Notes under the pieces: generated by a model
What the model saw: only the letters and a program-made list of their open reading frames with translations
The model's database searches: none
What the model was told of the DNA's origin: nothing
NCBI GenBank assembly: GCA_038373865.1
Contig: JAXGGA010002218.1
Location: 62,001 to 126,000 of the forward strand
Direction: 5' to 3'
From: Uloborus plumipes
Lineage: Eukaryota > Arthropoda > Arachnida > Araneae > Uloboridae
DNA: 64,000 nucleotides
Shown here: positions 33,783 to 45,347 of the stretch, piece after piece
Position numbering within the stretch: position 1 is the first letter of the stretch
Layout of the letters: each line of letters starts with the position of its first letter
Made by a program: the position numbers and the translations under genes

Positions 33783-35518
33783 CCCATTAATGCCTGACAT
33801 TTTTTTTTTCAACGATACTTTGTATACTGGTTACAAATAGTGTTTAATGGACAGGAAAAATAGTTAAAAAATTATCATGTAAAAAATAAATTTTTTATTT
33901 AAGAAAGAAAAATCGTCCCTAAAAAGGGACGCTAGGCACCAGAGGGTACATACTTTTTTACCAAAAAATTTTTTCTGCCAATGATGTAATATTGAAAATG
34001 ACAATTTATAAGAAGAAATAAAAGCGGTAATTTACATAAACTGGGAAGTAGATTCAGAGAACAAGGAAATATTGGTGTTGTTGAGTATGAAAGTCAGCAA
34101 AACATTTGTTCTGCAAACCTACGTATTGCATTTGCTGGGGCAATCTTACCTGAGTCTTATTTAAAGCAATAGAACTACTAGCCCCATAATACCTAACTCA
34201 ATCCGGTACTCTTGAGCTCAATGCATTTTGTACAGCAACTTTTAAAATAAAAATGAAGAGCGGCTATCACCATTTTTTAGAGTGAATCAAAAACTGGTAG
34301 TTCCCGATATTTGATGCATGGGATCTTTTTCCCTGTGCAACGATTGTACCGAGCAAACCATATATATATGGTTCATCAATTTCAATTACTTTCTTTTCGC
34401 TGTTGAACAATCGCTTAGCCTTTACAATAGGATGAACTCCATGAAGATTCAATGCAATAGTTATGACATTGCTATTATTCCACCGAACCAACGTAATATT
34501 ATTTAACCTGTCATCGACATTTATTCAAAACTTCCTCTCTTCTCTTTTTTGAACAACGTAACTTTAGTTCATGAGCATATTTTAATCCGATTCTTGCACA
34601 AAACCTTTCTGAGACAAATAATCACGTAGGAGCGCAAGAGAAGTAAATAAATTGTCACAGTAGAGATCGAAATTGGCATTCTCAGGGAATTCTGAACCCC
34701 CCCCCCCCCTTTTCCAAACAACAGACACACATGCAATCCTTGAATTCTTCATCAAGGTGAAATGCTAAGCTTCTGAAACAGCTTAGGGCTTCTTCAACAG
34801 TCAGACTAAACAATAATAAACACCTAAATACATAATGGAAAAGTAATTAAATACAACGAATAATTAGTGTTTTAAAGAACTACATTTTTGAAATAGCTTT
34901 CTTTCAAAATTTACCTTGAGTATTTTTTGTAATTAAAAAAAAAGAAGAGAAAATATTTAAGAACGTTGTATGATTAAGTTTGTATATTAATTAATTTAGA
35001 TTAATTAGATTTTTAAAATAAAATACGTTTTAAAAATGACAATTATTATCTGTTTTTCAGTCTAGAAACATTTACTAACTTTTTTTACATAAATTATAGA
35101 TTCTAAGCAAGAAATCAGCAACGGTTAAACAATGCAGCCGTTGGTGCCTAGCGTCCCTTTTTAGGGACGTTCTTAAATTGCTATAAAATCCTAAAAAAAT
35201 TTAAAATTTACAAAATTGCAAAAAAAGGTAAACTAAAACATCGATCAAAGTAGCACATATATCAAACGCAAATAGATTTACTTGTTAATAACTTTAAAAA
35301 CTTAGCTTTTTGTTCTTGAGACTGTGAACGATGTAATTTTTGATAAAGATCATAATCAAATGGCTACAGATCACACTTTATAGCGGTTATGTGCAGAAAT
35401 CTGTTAATACAGAATTGAAGCAATACCAAAGTAATAATTGAACACAGTTATTTGGCTAAAATGTTCATTTTTGGAAAATTCAGACTCACTTTTTGGACAC
35501 TCACTAGGCATTAATGGG
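33783..35518. mobile_element. piggyBac element, copy B, with transposase relic
   Basis: Terminal CCCATTAATGCCTGACA and its right-hand counterpart CTAGGCATTAATGGG are flanked by TTAA on both sides (33779-33782 and 35519-35522). Subterminal TAAAAAGGGACGCTAGGCAC blocks recur inverted near the right end (35142-35166). At 1736 bp it is the longest copy in the window and the only one with coding remnants (minus strand, about 34200-34695). Copy C at 57265-57773 matches its left about 270 bp and right about 230 bp and lacks the middle, so B represents the parental type. A poly-C run at 34696-34709 sits near the relic. Confidence 0.9.
34200..34695 (-). pseudogene. piggyBac transposase relic (C-terminal half of catalytic domain)
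   Basis: Reading the minus strand from 34695, successive blocks in shifting frames match the piggyBac transposase (DDE_Tnp_1_7) layout: CDNLFTSLALLRD with the second catalytic Asp in the DNxFTS motif; CKNRIK; KKEKRGSFE; DDRLNNITLVRWNNSNV with the RWxDN-like third catalytic site; a GVHPIVKAKR segment and IEIDEPYIYG; then IHSKKW and VAVQNA. At least three frameshifts and several stops separate them. In the third site the usual Asp is replaced by Asn (VRWNNS), so the enzyme would be dead even without the frameshifts. The N-terminal half and first Asp are not found. It lies inside an element with intact TTAA ends. Confidence 0.85.
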
Positions 35519-35522
35519 TTAA

Positions 35523-37680
35523 TCTCCCCATGGCTTTGGCCTTACTTAAATCAAATAATCCATCATGCACAAAGATAACACACTCATCGGCTATAGTTTT
35601 TGAAGAAAGCAATTGCAACTTTTAATATTTCTCACTGTGATACCCATAGAATTTGTATTTTCGCGCTATTGAACAGAGATAACACAGAACAGATAGACGA
35701 GCACAACGTGCGTCGCATTCAAAGATGCAGATTCTCGACGATTGGGTAATTTATTCGCAAGAGAGTGTTCTTCAGCGAATTAAATGAACGGAAAAAAAAC
35801 ATCCATCGCAGCTGTTGAATGATGCAATATTCACTTTCAAAACCTCTTAAAACAAGCTTAAGAAATAAATGTGTGTTATGCGGTGCAGGAAGTTAAACAG
35901 TTCTCATTTAACGGTTTATCGCTATTTTGCATGAAACAACCTTTCCGAGAAGCGCTTAAATCCATGTCATTTTAACTCGCATCAACTAATCACTAAAACT
36001 TTTTTTCTTTCGTTTTTCTTTTCTTTTCTTTCGACAGGGATGAAAGAGCAGGCGCGAAATGTAAACCAAAGTATTTGAACAATACATAAGTTGTACTACA
36101 ACATATTTAAGGTCTGTTTACTAAATTTAGCAACTGTATTCCATATATTCATTTTTTCTTTTCTTCTTTTTTTATCTTTGAAGGTTATTTTTGTTATACA
36201 AGTCTCAGAGAATTTGGCATTTTCTACAAGGTTCTCTTTTTTAAAATATCCCAAACTCGATGAACCCTTGGTTTTATTAAAAACGATTTCACAAGTAAAA
36301 ATGCGTCTACCGACAAATAGATTTCTAGTAAATTATAGTTAAAGGTTGCACATAAATTTTGAAGAATCAGTTTGCTTATGCTCATCCCAGTAACACTGCT
36401 GAGTTCTACAGTAGTTCTTGGCTGTTAGAATACATTAATGATCATGTTCACGTAATGAGTCACATACAGTATCCATAAAAGTTGACATGATGATCCATGG
36501 ACAACAAATGGTGCTATCTTCTAGACACCAAAGGCAACTAATATTTATATTTTCTCGATAGATGTGGCGTACCTAATCTGGCATCATTGTGAAGGCTACG
36601 CAGATTATAATGCCTAATCACAGTATTACGACGCTGCCAGGCTAAGTTTTCCCCAACTATAGTATTTTCTTATTTCATTGACAGTTTTCCCTTAGTCCAT
36701 GTTATCTGTATCTTTATTAGAACGAACTCTATGTACCATGTACAGTACATTGTACGACTCAAATCAATATGACCAGTATTTTCTAGATTTGCTTTCTCCT
36801 ATGCATTTTTCATTTTATTTTATTTTCTTTTTTTTCATTTTTTTTTTCTTTTTTTTTTCTTTTTTTTTTTCTTTTTATTTACGGAAGATATGCAATGAAA
36901 TTTGTCTCCATGCTGAATCAGCGAAATTTCAATGCATAACTATCCTAATTTAACTAAAACTAAATCAAAATAGAATTGAGAAACTTGTTCTCTCAAATTA
37001 AAAACTATCAAACCAACCTTGCACACAGCTTACGAAATCATTACGCACGCTCCTGAAAAAAATGACAAACTTTAAGAACGGTTATTAACGCCATTTCGAA
37101 TTCTAAAAAAGTCATGAATCGATTTAAGGTGAACGAGTCTACTTTGCCTTTGCCAGCAATGCATGTAATGATGGCAATAAAACAAACACTAATTATGTAT
37201 CCCTTTCACTGCCCTGAAGTTGTGTGTGGGCTATTACGAAATTCCCCAGGGTTCTCAGTTGATGATGCTTGGTGTTTAAAATTCATCACTGATAAATTTG
37301 TGAAATTTTCGTCATTGAGCATTTGAAATGTTTTTCTTATCAAAGTATGCCAAGGGGATTGCGAAATAGTAAAAATCAAATTGTCTTGAACCTTTATATT
37401 TTATTGCTACACCTATTTTCGTAATTTTATTTTACTATCTTATTCTCCTTTAACTATAAACATTAGATAGCTTATCTGTTTTTTAAGTTGGTTAAAACTT
37501 GGTTTTCTACGAGGGGTTTTCATTTTTGAAGACAAGAAAGGGAGTGGGAGGGGAGGAAATGACTATCTTTTACAATGAATCATAATATTCTTTTATTAAA
37601 TGTAGTTGATTTTTATTTTAAAAATGCACGATTTCTCTCATTCAACTCAATAATAATGATTAGTGATTGAGATGAATCTC
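35523..37680. other. Non-coding stretch with pyrimidine tract
   Basis: No gene is recognised. A long T-rich pyrimidine tract lies at about 36810-36880, and shorter ones at 36000-36035 and 36150-36175. Frames of 70-84 residues (36091, 36699, 37114) have no recognisable motifs; the second is largely the translated T-tract. Confidence 0.45.
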
Positions 37681-39454
37681 TCTCTCTCTCTTTCTCTCAC
37701 TCTTTTTCTTGAACGCTTCTGAAGTTTCTTATCTCAAAACTTTTGAAGTTCTTATTACTTGCAGAGATCTGAAGTTCTGCAACATGTGCCCAGCATGGGA
37801 CTCATTTTTTTCTCATGTTATTAATTTAGGAGATATCAAAGTAACTATGGACGTGGATTCTCTTAAAATGATAGCAACGTTAATTAAAATGCAGAAAATG
37901 TCGTTGACTAGTTGCAGAAAATGTCGATTTCACTAGTCCAATTCAATGGTAATAATTAGTTGTTGGAAAAAATAGTCCAAGAATAACTTAAGTTTTTTTT
38001 TTTCACTCTCCAAAATTCCTCCTTCATCTCAAAATTTTAAAAGTTTTGGCTGATTTTAGAAGTGCTAATCTTTTCCACAATAGGAACTACTTTTTTTTCT
38101 TATGTCAATAGTTTCGGACACGTCGAAGCAGCTATTGGCATTGCTTCGCAGGAATTAACACAAGCGTCAAATTAGAGTAACAAAAATCAATTAAAAGCTA
38201 GTAGACTGGTGATAAACTATATCATTTTATTTGTAATGCTCAAAAAAAGTTAAATTTCGAAAATGAAGCTGATAAATATTTTAGTAAGAGAATTTTGTGT
38301 ATTGAAATATTCCACTAAGGAAAAATGCCTTCCACTTGTATTAAGTGCGTATGATAACAAATTTTGCTTCAATTTTATGAGCCTTTAATTAATCAATTGT
38401 TTTAGCCCTGATGAGCTGCTTATTTATTTTTATCCAGCCTAGTTGAAGGGCGAGTTGTATAATTGTTGGTATTTTTAACTATATATAGATCTTTAATCTT
38501 AACACAAAGAATTGCTCTCTCTTTGTATAGCATTAAAAATAGAAATTATCTGAATTTTTGTAAAAACTTGCTTCTTCGAGCTGACAAAAGAAATTGTTAT
38601 CTAAATATTCAAAAACATCTTTATTCACATGAACTGAAATCCGAAATTCAAAGACCATCTTAGGCACTTGAAAGTATTATATAAAATCTAAGACATATTT
38701 CGTATTCCTGAAAATGTATTTTGAAAATTTAAGTCCATCTCTTGATGTCCTAAATGTAACGTCGTCTGAAGCCTGAAAATATTCTTAGTCATTGAAAAGG
38801 GTTTTCCGCCATCTGAAAAGATTCTTTGAAAAAATCAGACGAAACTTAAAACTGGAAAGAAAATAAAGTAATAAGTTTTGCGGCGAAACATTTAACCTTG
38901 TATACTTTCATGGGGTAATTGAATACATTAAATCTGGATCGTTATGGTGAGCAGAAGTAACTAAACATAAAAATTAAAATGTATGTTTCCACAAATAGAA
39001 TGTCAGATGTCCGTTTCGCTTTCAGTAAAGCCATCAACCCTTTTCTTCTGCCCAAAATTATCTTTAAAAATCGTACTTATTTTGAATCGCCTCGTACAAA
39101 ACCACATTAATATAAAAACCCATTCTATGCAGTTCCACATTTCATCCAGAACAGCAAAGAAGGTATAACCTTTGCGTGACATACAGTCGTATGTGCCCTT
39201 GGCCGTATTCTACACCTATGAAGAAATGTGAAAGAGAGAAAAATAAACCTCTTCAAAAAATACGATCGTTTTGTTTTTATATCCTAGCTGCAAACGTAGA
39301 AAAAAAAAAGGATTCTTATGATGTCTAAAATTTCTACGCTTCAGCTGCCGCGGGGAAAGTATTAGCTGAATATTGATGTTGCGTGAGCTGTGGCGAAGAA
39401 TTTGTCGCTAAGGCTGAAGCAGCAGAAGATGGGTGTAACGAACGTTAATGATAG
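37681..39454. other. Non-coding stretch without recognised features
   Basis: Starts with a short (TC)n tract (37678-37702). A loosely repeated phrase about reaching TCTCAAAACTTTTGAAGTTC at 37732 and CATCTCAAAATTTTAAAAGT at 38026 hints at an old duplication. Frames of 60-75 residues are not supported. Confidence 0.4.
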
Positions 39455-40258
39455 ACTAGCTGCCAGGGCAGCTAGATTAGCTTCCTGCGGCATGTTGATG
39501 CATAAGTTCCCCTCTCTCTAACTTTTACCTCATTCTAAAGTTATATTATTTGATATAATTTAATGTTCATTCGATTTCAAGACATACCACGCACGGGGCC
39601 CGGCGTTGCACGGGCACTTCGTGCCCTGAAAGTAGTGAGAAAAAAATTTAAAGAAACTACTCCCCGCCAAGGCGGCTCGCTTACAGGCGCTTCGCGCCTT
39701 TACTTTTTTCCTATATAAAAAAAATCATTCGAATTATTGAGATGCTTCACGCCTTCAAGATGGTGAGGAAAGTTTCAGTAAGTTCAGCTCGCTCAAAGGA
39801 AAAAAGCAGACATAGATATTCAGTTTTGAATATATGTAGATGGCTCTTCAACAAATAATTGTTTCAAAATAATACCAGTAGCTAGCGATAAAAATTCTAC
39901 GTAAGTGGTCCGCTTATGAGTTTCGTGTTTGATTTAGTTAAGCCTTCATTCAAAATTCTCATTATCATTGTTATCACCGTTTCATAGCAACGACGGTTTG
40001 CAAGAATGGATTTCATATTTAATCATTTATTAGGCTTAATCGCTTTAAATTTGACTACTTATTAATTGATATCTTCGCTAATTAAAATCGTATAATTATA
40101 TAAATTGAAACTAATGAAGCTTGAAAGATTACCTATCCATCGGTACCTGGTTCGACTTTCAGGTCATTGGCGTTCAGGAGAAAGAAGCGTGACATAGAAA
40201 GAAAGATAGTTAGAAAGAAAGATAGTTAGAAAGATACTCAGTTTTTAATATAAGTAGA
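39455..40258 (-). mobile_element. Composite Helitron (A segment plus B segment)
   Basis: On the minus strand a Helitron-like 5' end (TCTACTTATATTAAAAACTG) begins at 40258, and about 418 bp later a second, slightly decayed copy of the same 5' end (TCTACATATATTCAAAACTG) begins at 39840. The latter segment ends at 39455 with CTAG preceded by the hairpin TAGCTGCC/GGCAGCTA. The inner join (GAAGAGCCA then TCTAC) is identical to that at 61472 and 62903 on the plus strand. The B segment is 386 bp and holds hairpins around GGCGCGAAGCGCC and CCGCCTTGGCGG. No Rep/helicase is encoded, so it is non-autonomous. Confidence 0.85.
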
Positions 40259-40835
40259 TACTCCATCGCCCTTGACCAGTGGCTATATATAACATGGAGA
40301 AGTCATGGCTGATGGAATTTGCATCCGAATCCAGACAACTTGCCTGGAGCGGAGCTTTACTTTGAATTGACCTTCATGGTGTGAGTCGTTCAGAAGATTC
40401 GATGCCGCAGGTAAAAGTGGGTAATTGGGGATGAAGTAAGGATGGAGAAGTGGGATGACTGTAGTGTGATGCCCAGGTTAATGTTTATGTAATTGTCAGC
40501 TGCTGTCGTGCTTATTTATGTATGCAATGACAGAAAATAAAACTCCAATAACAAGAAGAATGTTATGGGTGAACAGACTTTGGGTGGTTTGGTTGAACAT
40601 CCAAAGAATGATTGATGTCTTTGACTGTATCGAATTTGTAGGACACGTGTAGGCTGTGTAGGATAGCAATGACACATTTAGCATACAAATAACATCTTTA
40701 AATGAAAGTTTCTGTTAGGAGTGTTTTGTCTCGGTAAATGAAAGGGTTATGCTTGTACTTCAAAAAAAAAATCCGTCTATACACTAGCTTAGCTAGAATT
40801 TTTTTCTGCTGTGTTAGGAAGATGGTCACAATAAC
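40259..40835. other. Non-coding stretch without recognised features
   Basis: Contains one 62-residue minus-strand frame without motifs. No repeat is recognised. Confidence 0.45.
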
Positions 40836-41011
40836 CATGGTGGATTTACCATATCACAAATGTCGCAACTGTGAGGAGCCCCAACTACCATAGTGGCCCC
40901 AAAAGGAATCCAAAAAGGCATAGAATAAATGTTTTACATAGTTATGTGGTAGACTAAGAGGTCACTAACAATGCAAGGCGACGGGCTCCCAAACCTATAA
41001 ATCCACCACTG
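40836..41011. mobile_element. hAT-type MITE, relative of the 20.8-kb copy
   Basis: The left end CATGGTGGATTTACCATATC and right end AAACCTATAAATCCACCACTG form imperfect inverted repeats matching the CAGTGGCGGATTTA-type ends of 20815-20975. The interior shares TGTCGCAACTGTGAGGAGCC-like and ATAGTGGCCCC blocks. The 8-bp duplication is blurred (ACAATAAC versus CATAACTA). Confidence 0.65.
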
Positions 41012-41097
41012 CATAACTAGGCGGAATTTTTTTAGGATACAAGTATAGTTCTTATGATAGAGTAGGCTTTCGAGAAATCGAATTTTACACTGGCGGA

Positions 41098-42520
41098 AAA
41101 AAAAATCCCAACACCAAGAAAGACTTGTATTAGATAAACGAAATTTGGTAGGCGTGTTTATACAACTGAAAGATGACATCGATTGAAATTTCGTGTTCCG
41201 CGCATAAGTGTGGCGCAGCTGGCGTCACTCAGAATATGCAAATAAGGCTTGTTTTAAAAGCGTGTTGTGAAGCTCGTGTGTATTATTTTTCCGTGAAATT
41301 GGACGAATTGCGTTCATGTTAGCCAGGAATACCTTTTAAGAAGACGAAGAAGCCATTATCAACAGCTCACCGAATTTAAACGAGGTCGTACAAATTGGCT
41401 ACGAGAAGGTGGATTTTCATTTCGCGATATTGCAGAAAGACTTGGGTGGGAATGTTTCCTCCATGCATGATTATTGGAAGCTATGGGCAAGGGATGGTAC
41501 TACCTCATGAAGATCGAGTTCCGAGCTGCCACGTGGCAGGGCTGAGAAGGAAGATCGCCGAATCTTGCGTACGGCTGTGGCTCATCGTACTGCATCTGCG
41601 GCTGACATTCGAGCTGCAGTTGGTACCGTCGTGACCCAAGGAACGGTAAGAAACTGTTTACTTCAAGAGGACAGCTCCGAGCCAGGCAGCCTGTAGCCGG
41701 TATTCCATTGACTGCAAACCATTGCCTTTTCCGACGGCAGTGGTGCCACGACAGAGCTCACTGGAGGTCGGAGTAGAGATCTGTTGTAATTTTTGATGAA
41801 AACAGATTCTGAATTAGTGCCAGTGGTGGCTGTATATTGGTCAGAAGGAGGCCAGGGGACCGCCTGCATCCAAGCGGTCTACGGCATAGACACACGGGAC
41901 TCACACCTGGAGTTATGGTCTCTGGAGCAATTTCCTACGACAGGAGGGGCATTCTTGTGGTTATCCCAAACTCACTGACTGAAAATTTGTCGTCAGTCTG
42001 TTAATTTAACCAGTAGTACAGCCCTTCATAAGTAGCATTCAAGGGGGCGTTTTCCAACCGGATAACGCTCGCCCTCACATCGCTGCTGTAACGCAATGTG
42101 CTCTACAGAGTGCTGACATCTTACCATGACCTGCAAAATCACCAGGTCTGTCTCCAATTGATAACGTAATGGGATATCATGGGATGGCACCTCAAGCATC
42201 ATCCACAGTCAGCAATGACGGTCCTAGTATTGACACAGCAAGTGCAACAAGCATGGAACTCCATACCACAAAGTGATATTCGGCACCTGTATGACATAAT
42301 GCATGCACACTTGCAGGCTTGCCTTCAAAATTCTGGAGGTTACACCCTCTATTAAATTAACATAATTTCACATTTGCACAGCATTTTCTTGAGCTTAAAT
42401 TAGCCAGTGATCTTGTACATTTAATCAATTAAACATGTTAACTAGACAATTGCATTACCCAAATTTCATTACTCTACGGCAATTTTTTTCTTGGTGTTGG
42501 GATTTTTTTTTCCGCCAGTG
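41098..42520 (+). mobile_element. Decayed Tc1-like element with intact ends
   Basis: Inverted ends CACTGGCGGAAAAAAAAATC and its complement (about 33 bp, through CCCAACACCAAGAAAGA) are flanked by TA (41096-41097 and 42521-42522). The 1423-bp length is normal for the group. The inside is a plus-strand transposase pseudogene. Confidence 0.92.
41336..42352 (+). pseudogene. Tc1-like transposase pseudogene
   Basis: Conceptual translation across frames keeps the Tc1 order: an N-terminal helix-turn-helix segment (SHYQQLTEFKRGR, then GGFSFRDIAERLGW), a second DNA-binding part (EDRRILRTAVAHRTASAADI), a central RRGILVVIPNSLT strand, the second catalytic site FQPDNARPHIAA, and a C-terminal AKSPGLSPIDNV with the final Glu replaced by Asp. 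The protein ends with GGYTLY and a stop at about 42352. Many frameshifts and stops intervene, including within the first 50 codons, so there is no functional product. Open frames at 41395, 41793 and elsewhere are fragments or shadows of this. Confidence 0.88.
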
Positions 42521-42522
42521 TA

Positions 42523-43680
42523 TTTTAACGGTGTTTTAGAAATGATTATGCGGGCTGTATTTACAATATATGGCTGTTCGCTTTAAGTTGCGTGACTAAC
42601 TGAACAGCAGCCCGAGTAGAAATTTAGCTTTCCAGAATAAATCCCAAGTTCTTATCTAGTACGTTTGCTATTCTTTCTAAGTGTAAAAACAGTCTTATGT
42701 GCGTATATGAAAACAATTGCAACTGATACCACTGGTGTCGAAATAAGAGTACTTCTTGTACCTACTGGGAAACGAAAGTATAAGATTACCCCTATTTATT
42801 CATCATGTCCCTTTGCCTAGTCTATCTACATGATGTTAGTCAAAGTCATATTCTAGTCATTTCGGAAAGATTTCGGTAACTGGGATTTGTCGTCAAATTT
42901 TTTGATGCCCAAGTTTCTGAGACCTTGTTGATATTAAAGCAATTATTATCCTTTTTTTTCGGAAATCCCGCCTATATCCCGGTTTGCAGTTTTCTTAGTA
43001 AGCGACTTAAATTTACCCGAGACAGTCGTTATTCTTCGTTTAGAAAACAATTCAAAAGAACTTACAAGATCCTTGAATTTATCAGACGTTTTCAACAAGC
43101 TTGAAATATTCATCTTCCAAGCATGTTTCTGTCAAGCCACACAGTGAACGTATGAAAAATGAATTTTTTTTATGCCTGGACATAGAATCACCTATTGTTA
43201 AAGAAATGAAACAACGATGTGATGTTTAATGCGAAAAAATAAAAATTGCGTGCAACTTAGTCTAAAGACGATCAGAACGCATTGTTCGACTATCTTAACT
43301 TTCATTTAGGTTGTCAATTTCATGTAAAGTTACAAAACAATGTCTGAGACAGTTTTATAGTGTAATTTTGGAAGGTAATCTTGTTATTTGTCTCAAAATG
43401 TGCCCAACAATGGAACAATCTGAAAATAAAATGTGCTCTGCTAGGGTTTTTTTTTTTTTTTTTGTTAGTTAGTTTTTTTTTGTGTGTGTGTGTGTGTCGA
43501 TCGACTTGATTTATGGGCTGTAAGTTTTTGATGGAAAAATCTATACGTCAGAACCAGACTAACGTAAGTCCATTTTCGTCATTTTTTAGTAGGAGGCGAA
43601 AACGATTGCCGGATGCAATCAAAGGATAGTACTCGCGATCTTTTAACGCTTCTAAATAACTGTGAAGGAATTTCTTTTTA
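42523..43680. other. Non-coding stretch with simple repeats
   Basis: No gene is recognised. A T-run at about 43446-43463 and a (GT)n tract at about 43481-43498 are the only structures. Confidence 0.55.
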
Positions 43681-43926
43681 ACCGACTTCAAAAAAGGAGG
43701 AGGTTCTCAATTCAAAGCGTATACTTTTTTTTTGTTTGTTCGCACATAACATGTGATCTACTGAACCGATTTGAACGATTTTTTTTAATCGATAGGAGAT
43801 GGTGTAACTTAGGTACAATGTACTCATATGACGATATTTGTTCACTAGAAAAAAAGTTATGATCGAAAAACTAACATTTCATGGTCATTTAAAACAATAT
43901 GTGCTATTGTAAATCCGTAACTCAAT

Positions 43927-44000
43927 GAGCGACCCGATAGTCAAGTGGTTATGCGCGTCAGGTTGAAGTTCCTGATGGAAAGAGATCGAGTACAGGTCTG
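43927..44000 (+). mobile_element. tRNA-like SINE head, copy 1
   Basis: GAGCGACCCGATAGTCAAGT with an A box TAGTCAAGTGG (43938-43948) that fits the polymerase III consensus at every position, and a decayed B box AGATCGAGTAC (43983-43993, 8 of 11). A GTTAA-to-GTTATGCGCGTCAGG stem-like stretch recalls Leu/Ser-type tRNAs. It is followed by CAGGTCTGCAAGGATTTTTT. It is not a tRNA gene: the acceptor stem does not close. A second copy follows 498 bp later. Confidence 0.65.
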
Positions 44001-44424
44001 CAAGGATTTTTTTGAACATCTGCATGTTTTTTTTCTTTTTGAATGATTTAATGATTGCAATGCCCATATGCAGGTACATCCCGCCATGGGAATCTACCCC
44101 GCATTTTTTTATAGTACAAAATGACAGTTTTGGTCGGATCTTTGTCAAAATGGCAATGGGGTCCTTCGATGCTGTAGAATTTTCTTATGGACGTTTGCGC
44201 CATTTTTGGGGGCTTTGAATCGATTGTGGCAACAAATGGTTTTTGATTTGCGGCACTTATATTATTTTTTCAAGAATTATATACACAATCAATTATGTTA
44301 ATTTTTGTACCTTTATAAAATTCTGTATTTTATACCTTGCATTTACGTCAAATTCAAGAAATCAAAAAACTAAAATTTCATGTTATTTAAAACAGTATGT
44401 GCTATCGTAAATCCTTACTGCAAT

Positions 44425-44500
44425 GAGCGACCCGATGGTCAAGTGGTTAAACGCGTCGGGTTGAAGTTCCTGATGGAATGAGATCGAGTACAGGTCTGCA
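44425..44500 (+). mobile_element. tRNA-like SINE head, copy 2
   Basis: Near-identical to 43927-44000 (A box TGGTCAAGTGG, B box AGATCGAGTAC). The similarity extends upstream through a TTTCATG...TTTAAAACA(A/G)TATGTGCTAT block, so about 150-180 bp were duplicated as a unit (about 43866-44050 and about 44365-44540). Confidence 0.65.
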
Positions 44501-45243
44501 AGGATTTTTTTGAACAGCTGCATGGTTTTTTAACTATATTTTGATTATTTTAAGTGCATTTACACTAAAAAGAATGAAATAAAATATTTTTGGAAAATAA
44601 TAGAACCGACTTCAATTGGAAATTGCTCTAAAAAATAAAAAAAAAAAATTTTTTTTGAACACCATCGAAACTACTTTCAAACATAAGTTTTGAAGTCGGC
44701 GCAAAAACAATGTATAGATTCATACGCAACTACAATTCAACTATACATATAAATTTTAATGGATTCATTTCATTGATTACCACACATTCGTGTAATGGTA
44801 CAAATATTCTGCTTTTAATTTTCAATGGTTTCTCTGAAAAAATGTTGGGAAAATATGGTTAAATATCATTTTACCTATCGTTTTTGGGCCGACTCCAAAA
44901 CTTATGTTTAAAAGTAGTTTCGATGGTGTTCAAAGAAAAAAATTATTTTTTATTTTTTAGAGCAATTTCCAACTGAAGTCGGTTCTATTTTTTTTTCCAA
45001 AAATATTTTATTTAGAATAACGTTCTCATGGGTCAATGCGAATTAAGATTCGACACATAATGCAGCAATAAAAGTGAAAATCGCCATTTTTGAACTTACG
45101 TCGTTCTGGTTCTGAGTTACAGAAATTATCTACCCAGTCTGTGATTAAAGCCAACTTAGGGTAGCGTAAATCAAAAACTATTTTATTTCCTAATTTTTTA
45201 AAAATATGATGAAGTAAAGTTTACAAATACCTTTGTGCTGTTG

Positions 45244-45347
45244 ATGTGGAGAAAAATACAACGTTACGGAGGCAAAAATAAGCAGGGATATTTGTGCCTC
45301 CTCCCCTGCTTAGTTGTGCCTTCTCAACGTTGTATTTTTCTCCACAT
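45244..45347. repeat. 104-bp hairpin
   Basis: ATGTGGAGAAAAATACAACG (45244-45263) is mirrored at 45328-45347, and the inner GAGGCAAAAATAAGCAGGG pairs with CCCCTGCTTAGTTGTGCCTTC with few mismatches. The loop is about 14 bp around ATATTTGTGCCTC. Probably a foldback remnant. No coding frame. Confidence 0.8.

Larger units (their letters stand above)
43681..45027. repeat. ACCGACTTC repeat region with inverted ends
   Basis: Starts with ACCGACTTCAAAAAAGGAGG, a phrase that I recall as a widespread insect repeat motif, and closes with inverted sequences: 44566-44707 pairs with 44887-45027 (landmarks AACCGACTTCAATTGGAAAT, ACACCATCGAAACTAC, TTTTGAAGTCGG). Between them lie two copies of a tRNA-like segment. 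The region is probably a compound of interspersed repeats rather than one element. Confidence 0.6.
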
